Below the pieces are notes generated by a model. That model had not been told where the DNA came from. It worked only from the letters and a program-made list of their open reading frames with translations, and did no database searches. From NCBI RefSeq assembly GCF_000826645.1, contig NZ_JXJP01000003.1:124001-188000 (forward strand): a DNA stretch of 64,000 nt, read 5' to 3'. The DNA is from Psychroserpens mesophilus. Lineage in GTDB: Bacteria > Bacteroidota > Bacteroidia > Flavobacteriales > Flavobacteriaceae. A program made the translations under genes and the position numbers. Shown piece after piece: positions 47,502 through 56,504 of the stretch. Every line of letters begins with the position of its first letter. Positions within the stretch are counted from its first letter, which is position 1.

Positions 47502-49667
47502 ATGATTAATATTCACGACAAAACATTACAGGATATTGAATTTTACACGGTTCTAAAACAGGTGTCAGAATTGTGTATTACAGATTTAGGACGAATTGAA
47601 GCCTTGAAAATCAGACCCTTTTCTTCAAAAGAAAGTGTTTTACTATCACTGCAATTCACAAATGAATATGTCTCTTCGTTTTATAATGATAACCGAATTC
47701 CTAATCACGGTTTTGAGCCCATTACTAAAGAGCTCAAACTTTTAAAAATTGAAAATTCATATCTGGAAACCAAAAGTTTTCAGAAAATAGCTTCGATAAC
47801 CATAACAGTAACTGATATTCTTAAGTTTTTAAAAAGCTTTGAAGAGTATTATCCTTCGTTATACAAATCGGCCTCAACTATTGAAATCGTTTCCCATCTT
47901 GTTTCAGAAATAGATGCTATCATTGATCGATTTGGTGATGTCAAAGACAATGCTACTCCTACGTTATTCCAAATCCGTCAATCTATAAATTCGGTTAGAG
48001 GAAGAATTAACCAAAGTTTTACATCAGCTTTAAATACCTATCATAATCTAGATTACCTTGATGATATACGAGAATCTGTAGTTGAAAACAAACGCGTTTT
48101 AGCTGTAAAAGCGATGTACAGACGAAAAGTTAAGGGAAGCATTATGGGTAGTAGCAAAACAGGTAGCATCGTTTACATTCAGCCAGAAACTACTTTTCAG
48201 TATGCAAGAGAATTAAATAATCTAGAATTTGAGGAAAAGGAAGAAGTTGATAGTATTTTGCGCAATCTCACAGAATATGTTAGACCTCATACCAATGTTT
48301 TAGACGAATATCAATCATTTTTAGCAACCCTAGATGTTATTTATGCAAAAGCAAAATATGCGCAGTCTATAAATGGCATATTACCTCAAATAAATGACGC
48401 TAAAATTTATGAGGTTAAAGATGCATTTCATCCGCTACTGTTTTTATCTAACAAAAATCAAGGCAAGAAAACCTATCCTCAGTCGATTATTCTTCATCCA
48501 GAAAATAGAATTATTGTCATTTCAGGACCTAATGCCGGAGGAAAAAGTATCACCTTAAAGACGATTGGATTACTTCAGGTCATGATTCAATGTGGCTTGT
48601 TAATTCCTGTACATGAAAAGAGTAATATCTGTTTGTTTAACAGAATCATTAGCGATATTGGAGATAATCAATCTATCGAAAATCATTTATCTACGTACAG
48701 TTATCGTTTGAAACAGATGAACTACTTTCTGAAGAAATGTAATAAAAACACCTTATTTCTTATTGATGAATTTGGAACTGGAAGTGATCCCGAACTTGGT
48801 GGTGCTTTAGCTGAAACTTTTTTAGAAGAATTTTACCATCGTGAAGCCTACGGAATAATTACAACCCACTACTCCAACTTAAAAGTATTAGCAAACGAGT
48901 TGCCATATATGCAAAATGCAAATATGATGTTTGATGAAAAATCATTAGAGCCTATGTTTAAACTGGCTCTCGGACAAGCAGGAAGTTCGTTTACTTTTGA
49001 AGTTGCACAAAAAAACGGAATACCTTACAGCTTAATTAATCGAGCTAAAAAGAAGATAGAACGCGGAAAGGTTCGATTTGATGCCACTATTGCTAAGCTT
49101 CAAAAAGAACGAAGTAAACTTGAAAAGACGGAACGTTCTTTAAAAGAAAATGAAAAGAAAAAGCAATCGGAAGCGGATAAACTTGAAGAAGTAAATGCTA
49201 AAGTTCAAAAGAAATTAGAGAGCTTTCAGGAATTGTATGATAGTAACCAGCGATTGATTTATCTCGGACAAAAATTTAATGATATATCTGAAAAATACTT
49301 CGATAATCAGAAGAAACGTGAACTCATGGCTGAACTATTTAAACTGGTTCAGATTGAAAATTCAAAACGCAAAAAAGTATCCGCTAAACAAAAACGAGCT
49401 GAAAAAGCTAAAGAGCAACAAATTAAACAAGAAGCGGAAAAGAAAGTTGCTGTTATCAGACAAAAGAAAAAGTCGGAGAAAGCTAAAGCTAAACCTGTTG
49501 AAAAACCGAAACCAATCTTAAAAGTTGGTGATCGTGTAAGAATGTTTGATGGCAAGGCAATTGGAAGTATTGACAGTTTAGAAAAAGGAAAAGCCATAGT
49601 AAATTATGGCATTTTCACAACTAACGTTAATATTGATTTATTAGAATTGGTCGAATCTAAAAAATGA
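47502..49667 (+). CDS. mutS2: MutS2-type DNA mismatch-binding ATPase lacking Smr
   Basis: 721 residues. Walker A GPNAGGKSITLKT (starting at 342), Walker B LFLIDEFGTGSDPELGGALAETF, and the helical clamp with coiled coil (about 520-640) of MutS2. The C-terminus is a KOW-like segment (VGDRVRMFDGKAIGS ... VNYGIF) and stops where the Smr endonuclease domain of classic MutS2 would begin. Probably blocks recombination or rescues ribosomes rather than mismatch repair; Smr-less forms are common in Bacteroidota. Confidence 0.92.
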   Translation: MINIHDKTLQDIEFYTVLKQVSELCITDLGRIEALKIRPFSSKESVLLSLQFTNEYVSSFYNDNRIPNHGFEPITKELKLLKIENSYLETKSFQKIASITITVTDILKFLKSFEEYYPSLYKSASTIEIVSHLVSEIDAIIDRFGDVKDNATPTLFQIRQSINSVRGRINQSFTSALNTYHNLDYLDDIRESVVENKRVLAVKAMYRRKVKGSIMGSSKTGSIVYIQPETTFQYARELNNLEFEEKEEVDSILRNLTEYVRPHTNVLDEYQSFLATLDVIYAKAKYAQSINGILPQINDAKIYEVKDAFHPLLFLSNKNQGKKTYPQSIILHPENRIIVISGPNAGGKSITLKTIGLLQVMIQCGLLIPVHEKSNICLFNRIISDIGDNQSIENHLSTYSYRLKQMNYFLKKCNKNTLFLIDEFGTGSDPELGGALAETFLEEFYHREAYGIITTHYSNLKVLANELPYMQNANMMFDEKSLEPMFKLALGQAGSSFTFEVAQKNGIPYSLINRAKKKIERGKVRFDATIAKLQKERSKLEKTERSLKENEKKKQSEADKLEEVNAKVQKKLESFQELYDSNQRLIYLGQKFNDISEKYFDNQKKRELMAELFKLVQIENSKRKKVSAKQKRAEKAKEQQIKQEAEKKVAVIRQKKKSEKAKAKPVEKPKPILKVGDRVRMFDGKAIGSIDSLEKGKAIVNYGIFTTNVNIDLLELVESKK

Positions 49668-49669
49668 CA

Positions 49670-51229
49670 TTAATCTGTACCACAACCTGGAACAGTTCCA
49701 TGATCATTAATATCTCCTCCAGTAAATTGGTATGAGCGTTCATAGGTAACATGTCCTATATCGCAGTCTCCTATTTCTTCCCAATCTCCAAACCAACCAA
49801 TCTGACTTTCGAAAACAATTTCTACATCATAAGCACCATTTGGTGGCGATTTTGTAGTGGAAGATCCTTGGTTTAATTCGTATTTTGGGCCAATCAAATA
49901 AAAATTTCCTCCTGATGGTTTATATTTAAAGTAAAAGCGTGTATCATGATATGAATTATTAGTAACATTTACATCTTCATGTACAAAGTCTATACTCGGA
50001 TCACATTGTTCAACTGTATACGTTGTATTATATCCCATTTTTGCTAATGAATTATCTCTTAAAAAGCGCATAGTATATGCAATTGGTACTCCTGGATTAT
50101 TTGCACTCAATAAAGCATTAGATCCAGTGATTGCGTCAATAAATCCTCCAGGACCAGAAGTGAAATCCGAACTGCTAATTGGACTCACTCCTACTTCGGC
50201 ATTTCCTCCTATAGATAATAATTTAAAAGTTGAGGATGCAATAACAGATTCCTTTTCTTCATCATACGTAGCATTTACATTAACACTATAATCTAGAACT
50301 GCACTAAGATCAATGTCTGATGTTTCTTCAGTGTATTCGGTTTCCATTCTTAAAACTAATATTTTGCCATAAGAGACTGAACTCACATAGGCAGCTGGTA
50401 CTTCGTCTGTAATTCTAGCTCTTACATCATCCAAGGTTAAGGTGTTTCCTAACATAGCTGCTGGTGATGCAGGCGAGTCCATAGTAACAGAAAAGAATAC
50501 CTGCTTAAAAGACATAGTTGCTACTCTTCGCTCCGTATTACTCGTAAAATCTAGTTGAGCTGCAACATTATTATCTGCCCAAGATAAATTTAAACCAATA
50601 TCTCTACTTAATTGCATCGAAGAATATAAGTTTGCAGAACTATAAACTGAATTTGCAGGCACTTCATTATCACCAGCGTTTGCATACCACCATTGTAAAG
50701 CGTTGTCGATTTTAGTATCTACCACTGATTTTGATGGGTTTTGAATATTTAAAACACCATTTTGCCCAATTCCTGGTAAATTTATTCTAAGCGTGTAAGC
50801 TCCTTTTTCAATTGATAATGGATCTGGAACGCCTTCTAACATATTATTATTTGCAGAAACTAATGCTCCAGGATAAATGGCATCAATATTTGGTCTTAAA
50901 ATAGCGACATCATCAAAATTAGAATCTAAAGAGTAATTCACGATTCCACAATATGAAGTTTGTCCATTCACAGGATCGGTATATTCATTTGTTTCTGAAA
51001 TTGGATCCCTTGAACTTGGCAGTCCACCAGTGTCTTTTACATCTAAAAGAATATTTCCGTCATATGTTAAACCTAGTAAGTATTCATTTATGCTAGCGGC
51101 AAATGGGTTTTCATCTTCACCATCATCACTATCATCAGGCTTACTACAGTTAAAAGCAGCAAATGTAAAAACGAATAGTAAAATAAATTTTAAATAAAAT
51201 TTAATTGTATTTTGTTTTGAATGTTCCAT
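49670..51229 (-). CDS. Cholesterol-dependent-cytolysin-like pore-forming lipoprotein
   Basis: 519 residues with a lipoprotein signal peptide (Cys28 in FNC, then an acidic stretch SKPDDSDDGEDE). Matches to thiol-activated cytolysins in order: IYPGALVSANN (119-128), NLPGIG (150-155), FKQVFFSV (241-248), AYVSSVSYG (280-288), the hinge glycine pair IGG (340-342), and PGVPIAYTMRFLRDN (379-393). The C-terminal part (about 410-519) corresponds to membrane-binding domain 4. The undecapeptide is absent: ESQIGWFGDWEE stands there and no Thr-Leu cholesterol pair is seen, so it is a CDC-like protein, not a classical CDC. Start chosen at 51229; a longer frame runs into the upstream gene. Twenty-six bp after the lipoprotein gene, same strand. 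Confidence 0.85.
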   Translation of the reverse strand: MEHSKQNTIKFYLKFILLFVFTFAAFNCSKPDDSDDGEDENPFAASINEYLLGLTYDGNILLDVKDTGGLPSSRDPISETNEYTDPVNGQTSYCGIVNYSLDSNFDDVAILRPNIDAIYPGALVSANNNMLEGVPDPLSIEKGAYTLRINLPGIGQNGVLNIQNPSKSVVDTKIDNALQWWYANAGDNEVPANSVYSSANLYSSMQLSRDIGLNLSWADNNVAAQLDFTSNTERRVATMSFKQVFFSVTMDSPASPAAMLGNTLTLDDVRARITDEVPAAYVSSVSYGKILVLRMETEYTEETSDIDLSAVLDYSVNVNATYDEEKESVIASSTFKLLSIGGNAEVGVSPISSSDFTSGPGGFIDAITGSNALLSANNPGVPIAYTMRFLRDNSLAKMGYNTTYTVEQCDPSIDFVHEDVNVTNNSYHDTRFYFKYKPSGGNFYLIGPKYELNQGSSTTKSPPNGAYDVEIVFESQIGWFGDWEEIGDCDIGHVTYERSYQFTGGDINDHGTVPGCGTD

Positions 51230-51255
51230 TTTTTTAATTTTTTGGTTGAAAATGA

Positions 51256-52194
51256 TTAATCCCATTGTTTTATAGACGTACTTAGGCCTTGCTGAAGTAA
51301 TACCTTGCCTAAAACCCAATCGTCTAAAGTAGCAGTATTCCCTTCGCCATAATTATAGCTACTAGAATTGTCATCTTTAACTCCAAGTTTTAATGACGCA
51401 TATAAACCTAAGTAAGCTTCAGAATTAGTTTTTATATTTGCTCCCTTTAATACAAAATGATTAAAACCATCGTCATGTTCTGGCAAAATCTCTCCAACAC
51501 TAGAAAATGATTCTTCTGATGATGTTTCCGATAATTTTACGCGATTACTCGCAGCATTGCTAGACCATGAATAATATTTAAATGCAAAGAAGTAATGATC
51601 TACTGGCATACTATTTCCATTAGCATTCGCATAAGTCTTATCACCTGGTACCTGTTGTACAGAGTTACTACTAAATAATTGATTATCTGAAGCACCACTT
51701 TTTGTTATTGATGCTAAATTATTTGCAAGGTCGTTGTATTCACTTTCTGTGATCCAAACCCAATCACCAGGTGAAGCGTCTTCATAAGCTGTTCTTGTAT
51801 TACCACTCAGAAAGGCCCAAATGTCATCGACGTTTTGAATGTTAATACGATATTCTTTTACTTCAGCATCTGAACCGTTAGAAATTTCAATAGTTACAAA
51901 AAGTTCTTCATTGGTTTCAAAGTCGAAAGCTAAAAAGTCACCTACCCTTAATTCATTACCGTTTAGAATAATGGCTTGATTTACTGTTTCAAAGGTTATA
52001 GAGTATGTTAAAGGGCCTTCTAAATTTGAACTAATTGTGGCAATAAAATCTCCACTTGAAGGATATTCAGCAACATTAATAGTTATTAGGTTATCTGAAG
52101 GGTCGTTTGAATCTCCATCATCTTCTGAGCTACAAGACATTGCAAGTCCAATACAAATGACAAAGCATAATTGATAAATAAATTGTGTTTTCAT
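51256..52194 (-). CDS. Surface-type lipoprotein, probable partner of the cytolysin-like protein
   Basis: 312 residues; signal peptide with Cys21 (LAMSCSSEDDGD), the Ser-acidic pattern after the Cys resembling the surface-export signal of Bacteroidota lipoproteins. Residues of roughly 35-115 look like a cadherin/Ig-type domain (PLTYSITFETVNQAIILNG, EYRINIQN), and the rest is a separate beta-rich domain with Tyr, Ser and Asn. No cytolysin motif is visible. It is the first gene of the operon with the cytolysin-like gene and likely acts as its partner, anchor or inhibitor, but that is inference. Confidence 0.7.
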   Translation of the reverse strand: MKTQFIYQLCFVICIGLAMSCSSEDDGDSNDPSDNLITINVAEYPSSGDFIATISSNLEGPLTYSITFETVNQAIILNGNELRVGDFLAFDFETNEELFVTIEISNGSDAEVKEYRINIQNVDDIWAFLSGNTRTAYEDASPGDWVWITESEYNDLANNLASITKSGASDNQLFSSNSVQQVPGDKTYANANGNSMPVDHYFFAFKYYSWSSNAASNRVKLSETSSEESFSSVGEILPEHDDGFNHFVLKGANIKTNSEAYLGLYASLKLGVKDDNSSSYNYGEGNTATLDDWVLGKVLLQQGLSTSIKQWD

Positions 52195-52565
52195 AATTAT
52201 AAAGATTTTGTGGTTTTAATTTTTGTAGCGACTTACAACTGGAAAAGTCTGCAGCCAATCCAGTGCAAGACACCACAAAATATTTATGTCATTTTTTATT
52301 AATGACAAGCCAAAACTAAGTGAGATTAGGTTTGAATTCTAATTTTTAGCATGGACAAAGTATGGACAAGTCACAATAAACTGTATATATTTTGATATGA
52401 TTTGAATATGGAAATTGAAATATAAAATATTGATATACAATTGCTTATATTATTTGTTTGTTCAAAATATCATGGACAAACTCTAGACTGAGCAAATTGC
52501 TATCAGGACTAATCAAGTCATTTGTGTCTATTAATAATTATCTTAGTATTTTCAAATTTGACATT
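52195..52565. promoter_or_regulatory. Divergent intergenic region of the cytolysin operon and its TPR-HTH neighbour
   Basis: 371 bp, no long gene on either strand. It holds an inverted repeat TGTCATT / AATGACA (52287-52307) and the ATGGACAA direct repeats listed separately. Promoters for both genes must lie here, but no canonical TTTG/TAnnTTTG pair is clear. An open frame runs upstream from 52566 to 52458 but lacks a plausible start. Confidence 0.5.
52351..52479 (+). repeat. ATGGACAA direct repeats (three copies)
   Basis: Exact copies at 52351-52358, 52362-52369 and 52472-52479. The first two are 11 bp apart, one helical turn, which fits a dimeric binding site. They lie on the TPR-HTH side of the intergenic region. 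No similar cluster was noticed elsewhere in the window. Confidence 0.4.
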
Positions 52566-54380
52566 ATGAAACAGTATTTGATAGTATTATTTTTTGTGTT
52601 CTGTATTAACGGATTCTTACATGCTCAGGAACCAATTTATATTTTGCCAAATGATCAAAGAGCACTAATTGACGAGGGATCAAAATGTTTAATTGAGAAA
52701 CAAAATGACTGTAATTTATATTTTGAAAAAGCATTAAATATCTCTAAGGAAATTAAAAATGATTCTATCCTTGCGCAAACCTATTTTGAGGTTTGTAATG
52801 CTTTAGATTTTGCAGGCAGCAGTGATGATCATATTATTTATGCTAAACGCGGACTTAAATTAGATGGTAAAAATCATCCATTGGTGACCAATAGATTATT
52901 AAGAGAATTAGGTTATGCGTTTTCAAGGTCAGGTAAAATTGATAGTTTGATTCCCATTTATGAATCAGCAATTTATTGGGCAGAGTATGCAAATGATAGT
53001 AGTGAAATTGCAATCAGTAGAATTCGACTGGCAAGTTCTTATAAGAGATTAGGAGATGTTAAAAAATCGATTGAATTACTTCTGGATACGCGTGTTTTTG
53101 TAGAGGCAAGTAACGATATTCATCGTGAAAGCGGATTGCTTTTTACTCTGGCAAACGCCTATAGTTCTAATAAAGATGACGAATTAGCTATCTCTAATTA
53201 TGAAGAAGCAGCTGAAGGTTTTCTAAAAGCTGATGACGAAAGCATGTATGCTGCAAGTTTAGTTAATTTATCAATTGTTGCAAATGATATCGGGAAACAT
53301 AAGCTTTCTCTCGAAAAACTTCCAATTGCCATTGGTATATTTAAAGAAAGTGAACCTAATAATGCACTTTACGGAAAAACTCATTTGGGAAGAGCACATT
53401 ATTTTAATGGAGATTTCGATTTGGCGATCAAAATGTTTGAAGACTGCCTGAAGGAATCTTTGAGAGTTGACAACAAAATGTTAGAAAATCTGAATAGAAA
53501 ATTTTTGGCTCAAGCCTATTTAGAAACAAATCAATATCAATTAGCATTACCGCAAACAACACGTGTTTATGTTGATGAAAAAGAACGTGGCGTTTCAGAT
53601 GCTTATTTAAATGCATTAAAATTACACGCTGAAGCTTTAACTCTGAATAATAAAACTTCAGACGCGGTTAACGTGTATCAGGAATATATATCTGCGAAGG
53701 ATTCTATTTTTACCATTGATAAAGAAAAAGAAATTGCAAATATGCGTGAGCGTTATGAAACTGAAAAGAAGGAAACTCAGATTGCTTTATTAGAAAAAGA
53801 TGTGTCTTTAAGTAAAACTCAAAAAACGTTATATGGTATAGGAATGTTTTCTTTTTTGACTATTGCCGGACTACTCTATTTCGTATTTACACAGCGAATA
53901 AAAAAGAACAACATTGAACGTGAAAAACAAGAAGAAATTTACAAACAAGAAATAGAATTCAAAAAGAAGGAATTGGCATCTCAGACTTTACATTTGGTGC
54001 AGAAAAGTACTTTCATTCAAGAGTTAAAAGAGAATTTGGAAAAAATTAAAAAATCTCCAGAATTATTTAAAGTTGAATTCAGAAGATTAGTGATGCTCTT
54101 AAAAAAAGAAAGTGCTGAAGACAAAGATTGGGAAATCTTTAAATCCTATTTTTCAGAAGTCCACAATAACTTTGATTATAAAATTAAAGCTATTGCTGAG
54201 GATATAACAGAGAAAGAAATAAGATTAGCGTCATTTTTACGAATGAATTTATCTACTAAGGAAATTGCATCTATGCTCAATGTTTTACCTGATAGTGTTT
54301 TAAAATCAAAGTATCGCCTAAAAAAGAAGCTACAACTCGATAAAGATGACGATTTAACGCAATTTTTAAATTCCTTATAA
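52566..54380 (+). CDS. Membrane-anchored TPR protein with C-terminal LuxR-type HTH
   Basis: 604 residues from ATG 52566, which begins a signal-like hydrophobic segment (MKQYLIVLFFVFCINGF). TPR-like helical repeats fill residues of roughly 30-410 outside the membrane; a transmembrane helix follows at about 422-442, a coiled coil at about 445-490 and, from about 548, an HTH of the LuxR type (TEKEIRLASFLRMNLSTKEIASMLNV, then KYRLKKKLQL). Such proteins are common one-component regulators in Bacteroidota. Divergent from the cytolysin operon, so a regulatory link is plausible. Confidence 0.83.
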   Translation: MKQYLIVLFFVFCINGFLHAQEPIYILPNDQRALIDEGSKCLIEKQNDCNLYFEKALNISKEIKNDSILAQTYFEVCNALDFAGSSDDHIIYAKRGLKLDGKNHPLVTNRLLRELGYAFSRSGKIDSLIPIYESAIYWAEYANDSSEIAISRIRLASSYKRLGDVKKSIELLLDTRVFVEASNDIHRESGLLFTLANAYSSNKDDELAISNYEEAAEGFLKADDESMYAASLVNLSIVANDIGKHKLSLEKLPIAIGIFKESEPNNALYGKTHLGRAHYFNGDFDLAIKMFEDCLKESLRVDNKMLENLNRKFLAQAYLETNQYQLALPQTTRVYVDEKERGVSDAYLNALKLHAEALTLNNKTSDAVNVYQEYISAKDSIFTIDKEKEIANMRERYETEKKETQIALLEKDVSLSKTQKTLYGIGMFSFLTIAGLLYFVFTQRIKKNNIEREKQEEIYKQEIEFKKKELASQTLHLVQKSTFIQELKENLEKIKKSPELFKVEFRRLVMLLKKESAEDKDWEIFKSYFSEVHNNFDYKIKAIAEDITEKEIRLASFLRMNLSTKEIASMLNVLPDSVLKSKYRLKKKLQLDKDDDLTQFLNSL

Positions 54381-54402
54381 ATCTATCTCGTATTTTTGTA
54401 AT

Positions 54403-54822
54403 GTGATAGACAACTTACCAAAAGATAAACAGTTAATATTATTTGATGGCGTTTGCAATCTTTGTAATGCTTCAGTATTGTATGTGATTAAGCATGACAA
54501 AGCTAATCGGTTTATGTTTGCTCCTTTACAGAGCGAAGTTGGAAAACAAATCATTCAAAAATTTAATGTAGATCCTACTAAAACAGATTCTATCCTTTTG
54601 TATTCGGAAGAGAAAGGACTAACTGTAAAATCAACAGCTGCTTTACATATCGCAAAGCATTTAAGCTTCCCAAGATCCCTAATGACTGTTTTTTTTATTG
54701 TTCCTACTTTTATTAGAAATTGGGTGTATGATTTTGTTGCAAAAAACAGATACAAGTGGTATGGCAAGAAAGATGCTTGTATGATTCCAACTCCTGAGTT
54801 AAAAGCAAAGTTTTTAGCATAA
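54403..54822 (+). CDS. DCC-family thiol-disulfide oxidoreductase (DUF393)
   Basis: 139 residues. The DCC signature is FDGVCNLCN (Cys18, Cys21), a thioredoxin-like CxxC. Start GTG at 54403; the ATG at 54401 is out of frame. Twenty-two bases after the TPR-HTH gene, followed by a terminator, so the two genes may form one transcript. Confidence 0.87.
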   Translation: MIDNLPKDKQLILFDGVCNLCNASVLYVIKHDKANRFMFAPLQSEVGKQIIQKFNVDPTKTDSILLYSEEKGLTVKSTAALHIAKHLSFPRSLMTVFFIVPTFIRNWVYDFVAKNRYKWYGKKDACMIPTPELKAKFLA

Positions 54823-54850
54823 AAAAGTCCTTTCTCTCAAAAGGACTTTA
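54821..54850 (+). terminator. Intrinsic terminator of the DCC gene
   Basis: AAAGTCCTTT and AAAGGACTTT (10 bp, perfect) with a 6-nt loop, directly after the stop codon; a short T-rich tail only. Confidence 0.7.
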
Positions 54851-55195
54851 ATAACTAACAACTAATTAAAACTAATTTAACTCTAAAAAAAATTATCATT
54901 AACATTTGAGGGATTATCTAAATATGGTTAATGATTAATAGCACATTATTTTGATATTGTAAACCTACGTAATATGCTTACAATCAAGCTATATTCTCGA
55001 TATAAAGTATAAAAAAATTGATTAAAAAAGTGTAACTGCAAAAAACATCTATAAGATGCACAATTTAAAATTTGAATGATTTGTCTAATGACCTAAAAGA
55101 CTTTACTAATTAATATTAGAAGTTTACTCAATCAAAAATCAGGTTTACTCAGTGGGTATTTGTATTTATTACTGCATCAATTATCTTTAAATTAT
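54851..55195. other. Gene-free intergenic stretch before the ncRNA
   Basis: Very AT-rich; no ORF of note. It ends with the promoter of the ncRNA candidate. I see nothing else in it. Confidence 0.5.
55159..55189 (+). promoter_or_regulatory. Predicted promoter of the ncRNA candidate
   Basis: TTTG at 55159-55162, exactly 19 bp, TATCTTTA at 55182-55189 (7 of 8 -7 positions). Spacing is the consensus. Start near 55196. Confidence 0.7.
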
Positions 55196-55346
55196 AATTG
55201 CACAGAAGCCTTAAAGCAAAACAGTTAATTTGAGCCCTACTTCAGTTAGTTGGGAACGACTCAAATTCTTATCATGTGCAAGTCTAACACATGGTCTGCT
55301 TCAGAACAACCTCTGAAAGATAATGTTGCGCTTTAAGGCTTTTTTA
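55196..55346 (+). ncRNA. Structured small RNA candidate (about 150 nt, four-way junction)
   Basis: A perfect 12-bp terminal stem (AAGCCTTAAAGC 55206-55217 with GCTTTAAGGCTT 55330-55341) encloses three hairpins: one with AATTTGAG/CTCAAATT containing CCC/GGG (about 55227-55277), one with ATCATGTG/CACATGGT (about 55271-55300), and one with TTCAGA/TCTGAA (about 55301-55320). Six T follow the terminal stem, as in an intrinsic terminator, and a canonical promoter precedes. There is no ORF. It resembles no tRNA, tmRNA, SRP RNA or RNase P that I recognise. It may be a Bacteroidota-specific sRNA such as a Flavo-1 or 6S-type element; this cannot be settled here. Confidence 0.72.
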
Positions 55347-56504
55347 TTTCAAACTCTTTAAGATAAAATCTAAATTGGTATTCGAATTATCATTGCTTAG
55401 GTAAGCATCTGTATAATATTTTGAAGGAATCGCTAAGCCTAATTTCTGAAGTTTTGTTATTGTATCGAGATATTCTAAACTTACCTTTCCTGTAAGTAAC
55501 GGATTTAAATCACCTCCAGATTTGGCATAATTATAAACTTGAGTAATGCCTCTCAAATATAAGTGATCTTTTGTGAAACCTCCTCCTCTATGCACACGTA
55601 ACGTAATTGCGAAAGCTTTTTCTCTGCTTAGTTTGTGCTGGCTAAAAAGTAAATCGAATGTATCTGAAAAACTGTAGCCTTTATTAAGTGTATCGACAGC
55701 AATAACACGATAGGCTAATTCTTTTAATCGTTGTATAGTTAAACAACCAGACATATATTCTGAATATACAGCTAAGCCTTCCTGAGTTTCAACGTTATTT
55801 GGTAATCCGTTTGAAAATACTTTAAGCGGTTGAGACAATCCATTAAATGTGGTCACCATATGAACACCAATTTCGTGATTGGTTAATACTTTCAACTGAT
55901 TTAAACTGAACTTGTGATTTTTACGTAACACTAAAGTCTGTGTATTATTCATCACCATGGCAGCTGCTGAAATATTAGTCGACAACTTGATGTTATATTT
56001 AAAATCATAACGCTTTGAGTACGCTTCAAAATAGTTTACAGCATCGTCAACTGAATACATTGGTAATAACTCTTCATCAAAATCACTATCATCAAAACGA
56101 AGTATAAACTTAGCATTATCGATATCAACTTCTGTAGGTGTACCAAAACTTTTTAAACTATTGAAGTAAAATTTTCGTCCTTGGTTTATGGTCTGAATAC
56201 ATTCAATAAGCCCGGAATATTCATAAATAACATCTTCATATAACTGCCTTACATCTTCATCTTCAACACGTTCGAGGCGCTGAGAAAAAAATAAACGATG
56301 CAATTTATAACCATTAAATTTAATTTTCGGATAATTAAAAACCGGATCGTACGTAAATTTAGAAGAAAAGAATTGTTTCTTTTCGCGTTCAATATTTAAC
56401 GGATTGATATAATTGAGAACTTCAATCTTTTGAACTAATCTATCGAGATTTCCATCAATATCAAATAAGTCTTGATATTCAGTTGTACTTGGAATTTGAG
56501 ACAT
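55344..56504 (-). CDS. DUF1704 (QEGLA-motif) metallopeptidase-like protein
   Basis: 386 residues. The zinc motif NHEIGVHMVT (HExxH) and the QEGLAVYSEYMSG motif that names the family are 30 residues apart. Annotated elsewhere as flavohemoglobin expression-modulating QEGLA protein and related to the eukaryotic MATCAP tubulin tyrosine carboxypeptidases. Last gene of a five-gene operon; its start shares one base with the preceding N-formylglutamate amidohydrolase-like gene. Confidence 0.88.
   Translation of the reverse strand: MSQIPSTTEYQDLFDIDGNLDRLVQKIEVLNYINPLNIEREKKQFFSSKFTYDPVFNYPKIKFNGYKLHRLFFSQRLERVEDEDVRQLYEDVIYEYSGLIECIQTINQGRKFYFNSLKSFGTPTEVDIDNAKFILRFDDSDFDEELLPMYSVDDAVNYFEAYSKRYDFKYNIKLSTNISAAAMVMNNTQTLVLRKNHKFSLNQLKVLTNHEIGVHMVTTFNGLSQPLKVFSNGLPNNVETQEGLAVYSEYMSGCLTIQRLKELAYRVIAVDTLNKGYSFSDTFDLLFSQHKLSREKAFAITLRVHRGGGFTKDHLYLRGITQVYNYAKSGGDLNPLLTGKVSLEYLDTITKLQKLGLAIPSKYYTDAYLSNDNSNTNLDFILKSLK

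Noticed and set aside
51230-51319. 30-residue extension of the cytolysin-like protein
   Set aside because: It overlaps the end of the lipoprotein gene and lacks a signal peptide; Met at 51229 begins one.
52458-52565. 36-residue extension of the TPR-HTH gene
   Set aside because: The signal-like hydrophobic segment begins at Met 52566, and the extension contains one of the ATGGACAA repeats in the intergenic region.
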